Origin: Mucidula mucida
Taxonomy: Eukaryota; Basidiomycota; Agaricomycetes; Agaricales; Physalacriaceae
Direction: 5' to 3'
NCBI GenBank assembly: GCA_015501055.1
Contig: JADNYV010000706.1
Coordinates: 1-17,649 of the forward strand
Length of the DNA stretch: 17,649 nt
How positions within the stretch are numbered: position 1 is the stretch's first letter; each line of letters begins with the position of its first letter. This document shows positions 9,448 to 17,211 of the stretch, one piece after another. Below the pieces are notes generated by a model, which made no database searches, had not been told where the DNA came from, and saw nothing but the letters and a program-made list of their open reading frames with translations. The position numbers and the translations under genes were made by a program.

Positions 9448-10977
9448 CTAGTACTCGTCGTACAATATGCCTATGTTCTTCCAATGTGTTTGTAAAATAA
9501 GTATGTCGTCTAAGTAAACTATAACATGTCCTTCATCAATCAACTCCTTCAGAATGTGATTCATGAATGATTGGAACGTTGCCGGCGAGTTTGTAAGTCC
9601 GAAGAACATGACTGAGGGCTCGAACAGGCCTCGGTTTGTTCTAAACGCCGCTTTCCACTCATCACCTTCTTTGATCCAGATGTTATTGTAACCCCATCGG
9701 ACATCCATCTTTGTGAAAACCTTTGCTCCCTTCAACTTGTCAATAAGCTCCTGAATCAACGGCAAGGGGTATCGGTTCTTGATTGTCATGTCGTTCAACT
9801 TCCAATAATCCTGTACTGGCCAAAGGCTTCCGTCCTTCTTTTTGACAAAGAAGAAGGGTGACACCATAGGTGAAATCGATGGCCGTATGCATCCCGTGTG
9901 TATGTTTTCCTCCAAGAACTCATCTAATGCCTTCTGCTCAGATGGACTAAGGGGATAGACCTTGCAGTCAACCGGTTTGGAACCAGGCGTGAGTTCTATC
10001 GCGTGATCCCAGGGTCTTCGCTCCGGTAACTTATCAAAGTCCGCCTTGCTGAATACATCGGAAAATTCCTCGATGTAAGGTGCAGCAGCAGATGAAGGCT
10101 GTTGTGATCTCAGCTTTTCACCGCTTTTGCGATAGTTGTCCCAGTCCATCCAGAACAAGCGCTCTCCCTCTTCCAACTTCTCTTCTACATCTTCTCCTTC
10201 ATCTTCTGGCGAGTCGTACTCGGGTAGATAGCCGCAGCGGTCTGGGCATCGATCAAAAGTCAATGTGGATTCCGTCCAGTTGATCGTGGGGTTGTGATAT
10301 CGTAGCCAATCTAGCCCCAAAAAGATACTTGTTTTGCCGAGATTGGTGACGGCCAACTCAATCTTTTCGGCGTGATCTCCGATCTTCATCCAAACCTCCA
10401 CAAAACCTTCGATTGCTCCTCCCTCGTTTAGGGTTCCATCCGCATTGTAGACAGGGAGCTTGACCGGTAACTCCTTGATCGGGAGTCCGTTCTTCTCGAC
10501 GAATTCTTTATTGACACAAGAACCCGTTGCTCCACTGTCAAGAAGGGCACTTGTTTCCCATTCAGAGCCTGTGTGTACGCTCTCTATGGTTACTCGGAGT
10601 TTCATGTCCTGCCCCTTTGTTCCCCGGATGTACTTCCTCGACTTTTTCAACTCCGTCACAACTTCCACCGCAGCTTCCTTTGTCAACGCTCTGATCGCCA
10701 TCACCTTCTCCTCCGTCGCTTCTCTCTCTCTCCGCTCCGGCATCCATGCTCTCAAAATTCCCACTGCTCTTGACACGTCATCCTCTCTTAGCCGTTGTGC
10801 GATCCACTCGGGCGTATTTGGCTCAAATCTTTCTTTCGCAGGTTTTGTTGGTGAAGTCGTCGATGATATTTTAGATGTTTCAGTACCCGTACTGTAAATA
10901 GATTCTGCATCTGACGACCCTTCCCTTGATGACTGCTCCGGCAGGACTGCGTCTACTGCGGGAGCTTCGCAAAACCC
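9448..10977 (-). pseudogene. Element 1 pol, protease and first half of reverse transcriptase
   Basis: This frame is open from the frameshift site at 10977 to a TAG at 9448. It begins with an acidic linker ([15 protein letters not shown]), then the aspartic protease with [10 protein letters not shown] (Asp at about 10539), then RT motifs: [34 protein letters not shown] and YLDDILI (catalytic Asp pair at about 9510). After YLDDILI a missing base shifts the frame, so the tail is nonsense. Three Arg positions conserved in the family are Trp here ([12 protein letters not shown] and [12 protein letters not shown]); all fit CGG to TGG changes. No ATG start is needed because entry is expected by -1 frameshifting from gag. 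Confidence 0.93.
10935..10977 (-). promoter_or_regulatory. Programmed -1 ribosomal frameshift cassette between gag and pol (element 1)
   Basis: On the minus strand: heptamer GGGTTTT (10977-10971) in register G GGT TTT for gag, a 5-nt spacer, then a hairpin with arms GCTCCCGCAG (10965-10956) and CTGCCGGAGC (10944-10935), nine of ten positions paired, and an 11-nt loop that holds the gag TAG (10955-10953). A -1 slip gives GGG TTT and enters the pol frame, which is open from this point. Slippery site, spacer length and structure all match known viral and retroelement cassettes. Confidence 0.85.
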
Positions 10978-11882
10978 AACTCTTCGGCCAGCTTCTTCTT
11001 CTCCTCGTCATTCATTTCGGTCCATAGGCCTCGCATTGTCTGGGGTCGACCCTTCTTGGGACAGAACCTGCTGACATGGCCGTGTTCGCCACAGCTGAAG
11101 CAGAGTCCCCTTCGACGTGCATTGTCGATGTCCATCGGCCTGCCGGCTCCTCCATAGGTAACACCGGTGGCATCTCGTCGTGTGATCGGCGTTGGAGGTG
11201 GGTTCGTAGGATTAGCTCTCGATGTAGCCACCTGCGGAGCTTGAGGCCGGGACTGCATGCCGGACCTCTTGCTCGCCGCCCGCCTTCTCCACAGCTGATC
11301 GATCTGAAGGATCTGTGCCTTCCAATCCTTGTACTTCTCTGGCAACCCGTCTCGGCTACCATAGATCTGATCAATGATCTTCTCGTTGACGTTGGTCTCG
11401 AGAAGTCGCACAACAAATGTGTCATCCTTCGAATATCCTGCCTGAGTGAGCAGGACCTCGAACTTCTGGAAGAAATCTTGAGCGGTGTCTTGCCCCTGGC
11501 GCAACCGCTCGATCTGGTCTTGTGCGTCTCGCGCGAGGTTGGAATCCACAAATTGCTCCTTCAAATCTTCCTTGAACTCCGTTCAAGAGACTGTCCATTC
11601 CTCTTCTTCCTCGTTGAAGTTCTGGTCCGAGTAGTTCTGGACCCATGCATCTACATGATCTCCTCGGATATAGGAAAGAACAACATCAATCCTTTTGGAG
11701 TCAGATGTGAGGTTGTTCTTCTTGTCACGGATGTATGTGAACATGGATCGCCACCAGCTCTTGTACCTGGACTTGTCCCCGTCATAGTCGTAAGGCTTGT
11801 TGACCAGGGATCGGCCTTTGATTTCAACATCTGCATGATGAGCGGGTGTGTGAGGGGCGGTTTCGGGTGCTTCGTTGGACAT
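10953..11882 (-). CDS. gag: Element 1 gag (capsid and nucleocapsid), with in-frame TGA at codon 100
   Basis: Starts at the ATG at 11882 ([13 protein letters not shown]) and ends at TAG 10955-10953; 309 sense codons plus one internal TGA at 11585-11583. The capsid-like region has [16 protein letters not shown] near residue 40 and [19 protein letters not shown] near residue 130. The nucleocapsid has one CCHC knuckle, C-x2-C-x4-H-x4-C, at codons 261-274 ([14 protein letters not shown]). The TGA lies between EEWTVS and [11 protein letters not shown], where a Trp fits the family pattern. The downstream part has no ATG close to the stop; it begins in the same frame. Gag forms the particle that packages element RNA. 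The same stop occurs in element 2. Confidence 0.88.
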
Positions 11883-12467
11883 GATGAATCGGGGTGATAG
11901 GATCGGAGAGTGAAAGGGTGAAAGTGGGGATATGGGTGATGCGGATTTAGATGAAATGGGTGAGGGAATAGAGGTTTGGATGAATAAGGAGGAATCGCCT
12001 AGATCTGAGATAGAATCCAGGACTTGGTAGGTTGGGGAATGATGGTGTGTATTGTAAGGTAAGTAAGGTAGATAAGTATCGTAACTGTCTACGCTATTTT
12101 ACCGACTACTGACTACGTATCTACGGAGCCCAAGAGCTCGTCACAAGTTCGCAATTGCCCAGCCGACGTCCCTCTGGTGTGAGGTAAGCCGAAGTTTTCC
12201 TGGGAACGGGGGTTGACCCGTAAACAGCGCCCACTGAAGTGCAACTGCCAAAAGTTTGTTCTCGTGAGAGCGGCTACTTCCAGCACCCGAGGCAGTTATC
12301 TCTAACTGTTAGCCGGCGCTACTGGGACCAATACACACGTATGCGGACGTGCGCTGGAATTAGGATTCCGTCGATCTGTAAACAGGGAAAGGGAATAGGG
12401 GAATGTGCGATGATCAAACAGCAAAGTGCTGATCGACGATCAGGAATGTGTGGTAGGTGGTAGAAAG
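11883..12467 (-). other. Untranslated leader of element 1
   Basis: Together with the PBS it forms the roughly 600 nt between the 5' LTR and the gag ATG. It is nearly identical to the leader of element 2 (15679-16263); I saw one difference, C at about 12190 versus T in the copy (a CpG site). A 74-codon frame inside it is conserved only because the DNA is conserved. Packaging signals are expected here but I see no defined motif. Confidence 0.7.
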
Positions 12468-12479
12468 TAGTTCCGATCT
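12468..12479 (-). promoter_or_regulatory. Self-priming primer-binding site (element 1)
   Basis: On the minus strand AGATCGGAACTA starts 2 nt after the 5' LTR. It is exactly complementary over 12 nt to TAGTTCCGATCT in the same LTR (12598-12587), the predicted first bases of the transcript. There is no TGG start as in tRNA-primed elements. This is the arrangement of Tf1, where the 5' end of the RNA folds back and is cut to become the primer. Confidence 0.82.
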
Positions 12480-12481
12480 TC

Positions 12482-13011
12482 TGTTAGCGACTGACTAAGC
12501 CACGAGACTCAACCAGGTACCACAGCAAGAACTAAGGAAAGAAGCGTTCACGTTTGTAAGACTAGGCTAGGCCAGGTGTATAAACGAGATCGGAACTAAA
12601 GTACAATGATACTACACTACTGCTTATATACTAGTAAGTCTGTGTTTGGGACTCCTTGTCCATACGTGTTTCCGCTAGGGATAACTCCACGCCCTTGACC
12701 CAGTGTTGTATGCTACTAGTCCGTGAAACCATTAAATACGAGTGGTAACTGCATGTAAGTAATAATACTGAAACGACCATGTGTGCTACGAGTGTCGGTG
12801 GTGTGTATACAATGGGGAATCCATGAGGTGTCGGCATGTATGACGTCATCCATGTGTTAGGCGTGTGTCCAACATGAGTACGGCTTCGGTAATGAACAGG
12901 AGTATGATCGGTGACGAAACAGATGATGAAACAGTCCGTTGGTTGATAAGACAAGGCCCCCGATAAGATATGATAAGATGTGAAAGTGTGAAAATATGGC
13001 CATTCATAACA
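12482..13011 (-). repeat. LTR (5' LTR of element 1)
   Basis: 530 bp. On the minus strand U3 runs from 13011 to about 12599, R starts at about 12598, and TATATAA lies at 12630-12624, about 30 bp ahead of the predicted start. LTR ends are TGTTATGAA and GCTAACA. Confidence 0.97.
12624..12630 (-). promoter_or_regulatory. TATA box of element 1 LTR promoter
   Basis: TATATAA on the minus strand, about 30 bp upstream of the RNA start that is independently predicted from the self-priming complementarity at 12598-12587. Confidence 0.75.
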
Positions 13012-13016
13012 TTGGG
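13012..13016. repeat. Right target-site duplication (TTGGG) of LTR element 1
   Basis: Exact copy of 6499-6503. Removing 6504-13016 joins the transposase-like frame without a shift (Gly307 to Ser308). Confidence 0.95.
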
Positions 13017-14861
13017 TCTGATCATGCTCCGGATCAGCAGAAGTTTGTCCGTTTGACAAATATCTGGACCATTAACGTGCACAAGATCATGTTGGGAAAG
13101 CGATACCTCTTATCGCACCAGGTACAAGAATACCTACCGGAAATAGCCCGTGCCAATCATGAGAAGATCCAGGCAGCGGGTGGGATGGATGCATGGATGG
13201 CTTTGCCAGAAGAAGAGAAGCGGAGGCGAGATGTCCAGGTCCACGGTGACCTCTGTATGAGTTTCGGACAGAAGGAGTGGGTCAACCTCTCTGCTGAACA
13301 GAGAATGGAGGCAGAGGCTCTTGTGTGGTGTGGATGCTGCATGCACAAGGAGATGAACTCAGTAAAAGGCAGTGTACGTGCTATGACACTCTTCTGGGAG
13401 TCGATTGGAGGTCCTGGGCCTATAAAGCTCATGAACAAAGCAAACTCGGCGGCGGCAGCCAATAGCGTAAAAGGATCTGCAGCCGAGACCCACGTGGCGG
13501 AGGTTTCCGAGGGTGGCGCCGTAAAGTTGACAAGCTTAGTCGGCGCTGTTTTCAATCATAAGGACGACAAGAAGGGACAACAGGAGACCTTCAAGAGCTA
13601 CTTTGAAGAGTTTCTTGGCTATTACGTCTCCTGCCCCGATACAAGTAATACAAGATTTCAGTCCCACTGCGACTGCGCCATTTTCATCATTCTCTACCTT
13701 CCCCAGATCCTTAAATTCATGTCCCACATCTTGTACTCAAAGCAAAAGGTTTTGCTTAACCATATGGAGGCAAACATTCTTGTGGGACTCAAGGATATTC
13801 CCACTTTAACCGAACTTGCCGTATTAGCTCTTTACTCGCTAGCAGTGAGCTACGTGTATATGCACGTTGTTCGAGCAACAGGGAAGCACCTTCAAAATGC
13901 CCTTGATCTTGGCCCCTTACATGTCAAGGTTATTGCATTCTGCGAAAGCATTGCAGAGAATACAGATCTTCTTCTCGCGTCAGATGCATCTTATGTAACT
14001 GGTACCCTCGACAGAAAGCAATGGGAACATCCAGATGCGTTCTATGCTGTCCATGCCCTACTTCCATCACTCCCACGTACTTCTGGCTGCCTTCGTGCGT
14101 TCATGATTGGTGCAGCCAACAAATGGAAAGACTTCAGCTCCGAGTTTTCTCCTGAGGGACCCATCACGCGTCTTTCCCCTGCTGCACGCGCTAAAATCTA
14201 CATCAATCCCACCAACGACGTCAATGAGGGTGCTTTAGGTTGTCTGCGGCGAGCAATTTGTGAGGCCATCCACCTCTCATTGAGGCACCACAACGCAAAG
14301 TCAAAGTATGCTATCAACAACACACATGCTTTCTTGCGGAGTAAGGCAGTCACAGAAGCTGTTCGCATTTGGCTTCGCGCTGAAGCTCGTAAACGAATTG
14401 ACTCTGGACAGGAGAAGAAGCGTAGGAAAGAGTTGGTGATGCTGGAGAAGATTGCCGTTGAGGAGAAGCAACAGAAGGAAGCAGAGAGGAAGCTTCTAGC
14501 CAGACAGCGTCAGGTTGAACTGGACAACCTCGTGCCACTTCTTGACACGACCTGGATTCAGGCCAATCACAAACAGATCAAGAACGACGAGATCTTAAAG
14601 CAGATCAACTGGCACCGCCAGTTCACAGAGAAGGGAGTCATTCCGATGAAAACATTGGTCACACAGATGCGGAAGGACGACAAAGTAATCCAATTGATTG
14701 TTGCCGTAAATCGGTATAACCGGGACATTCTATCACGTTTGGAGGCAATTTCCCAAGCTGCCATCGAGTCTGGCATTGATAGTTCCGTTGAGATGCCCAT
14801 AGAACAGAGTTGGGAAGAGGAGGAAGAGCTTGAAGATGCAGACATGTTAGATGACTATTAA
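13017..14861 (+). pseudogene. Transposase-like gene, 3' part (codons 308-921)
   Basis: Continues the frame of the 5' part and ends in TAA at 14859-14861 with no stop or frameshift in 614 codons. Visible conserved-looking blocks: VWCGCCMHKEMNSVKGS with Cys412, Cys414, Cys415 and His417; TSLVGAVFNHKDDKKGQQ near residue 485; CPDTSNTRFQSHC near residue 520; and NPTNDVNEGALG with Glu711. Together with Asp228 in the 5' part, Glu711 is a candidate catalytic acid, and the Cys-x-Cys-Cys-x-His block resembles the Cys/His motif after the second Asp in hAT-like RNase H folds; these roles are hypotheses. Residues about 760-830 are a Lys/Glu-rich coiled coil, and the C terminus is acidic (EEEEELEDADMLDD). 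The 5' LTR of element 1 now sits just upstream but points away, so this part has no evident promoter. Confidence 0.88.
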
Positions 14862-15052
14862 TTTTCTGTAATTAGATCCTATTAGTACACTTACCTATAG
14901 TACTAGCTATATACATGTATTTGATAGTAGAGGTACCAATCAAAGAGTGGTAAAGGTGGAAGCGAGTCGAGCGAGCATGGTGGGAACAAGAGATAGGGGC
15001 TATCGTCCATAACCGGCAATACCACAATCCAAGTCACCGATTTCTCGCACGG
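14862..15052 (+). other. Transposon 3' untranslated and subterminal region
   Basis: AT-rich just after the stop, then mixed sequence up to the right inverted repeat. No gene is visible. Confidence 0.5.
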
Positions 15053-15066
15053 TTGCCGACCACCAC
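15053..15066 (-). repeat. Right terminal inverted repeat
   Basis: TTGCCGACCACCAC, the exact reverse complement of 5074-5087. It is followed at once by TAAAT. Confidence 0.82.
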
Positions 15067-15071
15067 TAAAT
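15067..15071. repeat. Right target-site duplication (TAAAT) of the DNA transposon
   Basis: Exact copy of 5069-5073 in direct orientation. Confidence 0.8.
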
Positions 15072-15134
15072 GCAATTCACCCAGCACCGTGGCAATCACG
15101 TGACCCGGCAACTGCCGTTCGAGGGTTCGATTCC
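15072..15134. other. 63-bp host segment ending in a tRNA B-box-like motif
   Basis: The only host sequence between the two mobile elements. Its last 11 bases, GGTTCGATTCC (15124-15134), match the RNA polymerase III B-box consensus GGTTCGANTCC at every position, and element 2 starts at the next base. No tRNA 5' half (A box, D arm) can be folded from the upstream bases. Confidence 0.4.
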
Positions 15135-15664
15135 TGTTATGAATCGCCATATTTTCACACTTTCACATCTTATCATATCTTATCGGGGGCCTTGTCTTAT
15201 CAACCAACGGACCGTTTCATCATCTGTTTCGTCACCAATCATACCCCTTTTCATTACCGAAGCCGTACTCATGTCGGACACACGTCCAACACATGGATGA
15301 CAACATACATGCCGATACCTCATGGACTCCCTATTGTATACACACCACCGACACTCGTAGCACACATGGTTGTTTCAGTATTATTACTTACATGCAGTCA
15401 CCACTCGTATTTAATGGTTTCACGGACTAGTAGCATACAACACTGGGTCAAGGGCGTGGAGTTATCCCTAGCGGAAACATGTATGGACAAGGAGTCCCAA
15501 GCACAGACTTACTAGTATATAAGCAGTAGTGTAGTATCATTGTACTTTAGTTCCGATCTCGTTTATACACCTGGCCTAGCCTAGTCTTACAAACGTGAAC
15601 GCTTCTTTCCTTAGTTCTTGCTGTGGTACCTGGTTGAGTCTCGTGGCTTAGTCAGTCGCTAACA
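15135..15664 (+). repeat. 5' LTR of element 2
   Basis: 530 bp, TGTTATGAA to GCTAACA. Against the 5' LTR of element 1 I count 17 substitutions, all between 15135 and 15501, and none in the remaining 163 bp, which include TATA, R and U5. Confidence 0.97.
15516..15522 (+). promoter_or_regulatory. TATA box of element 2 LTR promoter
   Basis: TATATAA, about 32 bp upstream of the RNA start at 15548/15549 that is predicted from complementarity to the primer-binding site. Confidence 0.75.
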
Positions 15665-15666
15665 GA

Positions 15667-15678
15667 AGATCGGAACTA
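15667..15678 (+). promoter_or_regulatory. Self-priming primer-binding site (element 2)
   Basis: AGATCGGAACTA, 2 nt after the LTR end, is exactly complementary to TAGTTCCGATCT at 15548-15559 inside the LTR. The matching pair is present in both copies. Confidence 0.82.
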
Positions 15679-16263
15679 CTTTCTACCACCTACCACACAT
15701 TCCTGATCGTCGATCAGCACTTTGCTGTTTGATCATCGCACATTCCCCTATTCCCTTTCCCTGTTTACAGATCGACGGAATCCTAATTCCAGCGCACGTC
15801 CGCATACGTGTGTATTGGTCCCAGTAGCGCCGGCTAACAGTTAGAGATAACTGCCTCGGGTGCTGGAAGTAGCCGCTCTCACGAGAACAAACTTTTGGCA
15901 GTTGCACTTCAGTGGGCGCTGTTTACGGGTCAACCCCCGTTCCCAGGAAAACTTTGGCTTACCTCACACCAGAGGGACGTCGGCTGGGCAATTGCGAACT
16001 TGTGACGAGCTCTTGGGCTCCGTAGATACGTAGTCAGTAGTCGGTAAAATAGCGTAGACAGTTACGATACTTATCTACCTTACTTACCTTACAATACACA
16101 CCATCATTCCCCAACCTACCAAGTCCTGGATTCTATCTCAGATCTAGGCGATTCCTCCTTATTCATCCAAACCTCTATTCCCTCACCCATTTCATCTAAA
16201 TCCGCATCACCCATATCCCCACTTTCACCCTTTCACTCTCCGATCCTATCACCCCGATTCATC
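15679..16263 (+). other. Untranslated leader of element 2
   Basis: 585 nt between PBS and gag, almost identical to the element 1 leader. No gene seen. Confidence 0.7.
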
Positions 16264-17193
16264 ATGTCCAACGAAGCACCCGAAACCGCCCCTCACACAC
16301 CCGCTCATCATGCAGATGTTGAAATCAAAGGCCGATCCCTGGTCAACAAGCCTTACGACTATGACGGGGACAAGTCCAGGTACAAGAGCTGGTGGCGATC
16401 CATGTTCACATACATCCGTGACAAGAAGAACAACCTCACATCTGACTCCAAAAGGATTGATGTTGTTCTTTCCTATATCCGAGGAGATCATGTAGATGCA
16501 TGGGTCCAGAACTACTCGGACCAGAACTTCAACGAGGAAGAAGAGGAATGGACAGTCTCTTGAACGGAGTTCAAGGAAGATTTGAAGGAGCAATTTGTGG
16601 ATTCCAACCTCGCGCGAGACGCACAAGACCAGATCGAGCGGTTGCGCCAGGGGCAAGACACCGCTCAAGATTTCTTCCAGAAGTTCGAGGTCCTGCTCAC
16701 TCAGGCAGGATATTCGAAGGATGACACATTTGTTGTGCGACTTCTCGAGACCAACGTCAACGAGAAGATCATTGATCAGATCTATGGTAGCCGAGACGGG
16801 TTGCCAGAGAAGTACAAGGATTGGAAGGCACAGATCCTTCAGATCGATCAGCTGTGGAGAAGGCGGGCGGCGAGCAAGAGGTCCGGCATGCAGTCCCGGC
16901 CTCAAGCTCCGCAGGTGGCTACATCGAGAGCTAATCCTACGAACCCACCTCCAACGCCGATCACACAACGAGATGCCACCGGTGTTACCTATGGAGGAGC
17001 CGGCAGGCCGATGGACATCGACAATGCACGTCGAAGGGGACTCTGCTTCAGCTGTGGCGAACACGGCCATGTCAGCAGGTTCTGTCCCAAGAAGGGTCGA
17101 CCCCAGACAATGCGAGGCCTATGGACCGAAATGAATGACGAGGAGAAGAAGAAGCTGGCCGAAGAGTTGGGTTTTGCGAAGCTCCCGCAGTAG
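16264..17193 (+). CDS. gag: Element 2 gag (capsid and nucleocapsid), with in-frame TGA at codon 100
   Basis: Same structure as the element 1 gag: ATG at 16264, TGA at 16561-16563 after EEWTVS, CCHC knuckle at about 17044-17085 ([14 protein letters not shown]), TAG at 17191-17193. Only one residue differs in what I compared: Gln here versus Arg in element 1 in the segment PITxRDATG, which is a CGA/CAA difference at a CpG. The start has A at -3. The last six codons before TAG overlap the pol frame through the frameshift site. Confidence 0.88.
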
Positions 17194-17211
17194 ACGCAGT
17201 CCTGCCGGAGC
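17169..17211 (+). promoter_or_regulatory. Programmed -1 ribosomal frameshift cassette between gag and pol (element 2)
   Basis: GGGTTTT at 17169-17175 in register G GGT TTT, spacer GCGAA, hairpin arms 17181-17190 and 17202-17211 with one C-C mismatch in ten pairs, loop 17191-17201 containing the gag TAG. Identical to element 1. A four-base complementarity between loop GACG and a downstream CGTC could allow a pseudoknot, but this is weak. Confidence 0.85.

Larger units (their letters stand above)
6504..13011 (-). mobile_element. Ty3/gypsy chromovirus-type LTR retrotransposon, element 1 (full length, defective)
   Basis: A 6,508-bp element in minus orientation with LTRs of 529 and 530 bp ending TG...CA (5-bp inverted TGTTA/TAACA) and a perfect TTGGG target duplication. 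Internal order on the minus strand: self-priming PBS, 599-nt leader, gag with zinc knuckle, -1 frameshift site, protease, reverse transcriptase, RNase H, integrase, GPF module, chromodomain, polypurine tract. Integrase after RT/RNase H makes it Ty3/gypsy, and the chromodomain makes it a chromovirus; the self-priming signal is like Tf1/sushi elements. The two LTRs differ by three C/T substitutions and one 1-nt indel, so the insertion is young. Pol nevertheless has at least seven frame or stop lesions, so the copy is not autonomous now. Confidence 0.97.
5074..15066 (+). mobile_element. DNA transposon of an unnamed type with nested LTR retrotransposon
   Basis: The ends are a perfect 14-bp inverted repeat (GTGGTGGTCGGCAA at 5074-5087, its reverse complement at 15053-15066) flanked by a 5-bp direct repeat TAAAT. 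Removing the nested retrotransposon plus one copy of its target duplication (6504-13016) leaves 3,480 bp. The interior holds one gene (two exons, 921 residues) in plus orientation, with a leader of about 440 bp and a trailer of about 190 bp. Matching ends, target duplication and a single transposase-sized gene make an autonomous cut-and-paste element the natural reading. I cannot assign it to hAT, Mutator, CACTA, KDZ, PIF/Harbinger or P; the 5-bp duplication also excludes several of these. The gene was intact until the LTR element landed in it. Confidence 0.8.

Noticed and set aside
10460..10897. A 145-codon plus-strand open frame
   Set aside because: Antisense shadow of the pol linker and protease, which carries the DSGA motif.
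11076..11897. A 273-codon plus-strand open frame, repeated at 16249-17070 on the minus strand
   Set aside because: It lies antisense to gag with its zinc knuckle, and it is conserved only because both copies of the element are nearly identical.
12239..12463. A 74-codon frame in the leader, also at 15683-15907
   Set aside because: It has no recognisable features and sits antisense in the untranslated leader of both copies; identity reflects recent copying of the DNA.
5532..14861. KDZ (Kyakuja-Dileera-Zisupton) or Plavaka transposase
   Set aside because: These are common in Agaricomycetes, but I find none of the motifs I associate with them, and the protein has a different block order.
15072..15134. 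A tRNA gene truncated by element 2
   Set aside because: Only the B box fits. The upstream bases give no A box, no D arm with the conserved GG, and no anticodon stem at the right spacing.
15665..15682. A tRNA-type primer-binding site after the LTR
   Set aside because: There is no TGG start. The 12-nt complementarity to the LTR itself explains the site better.
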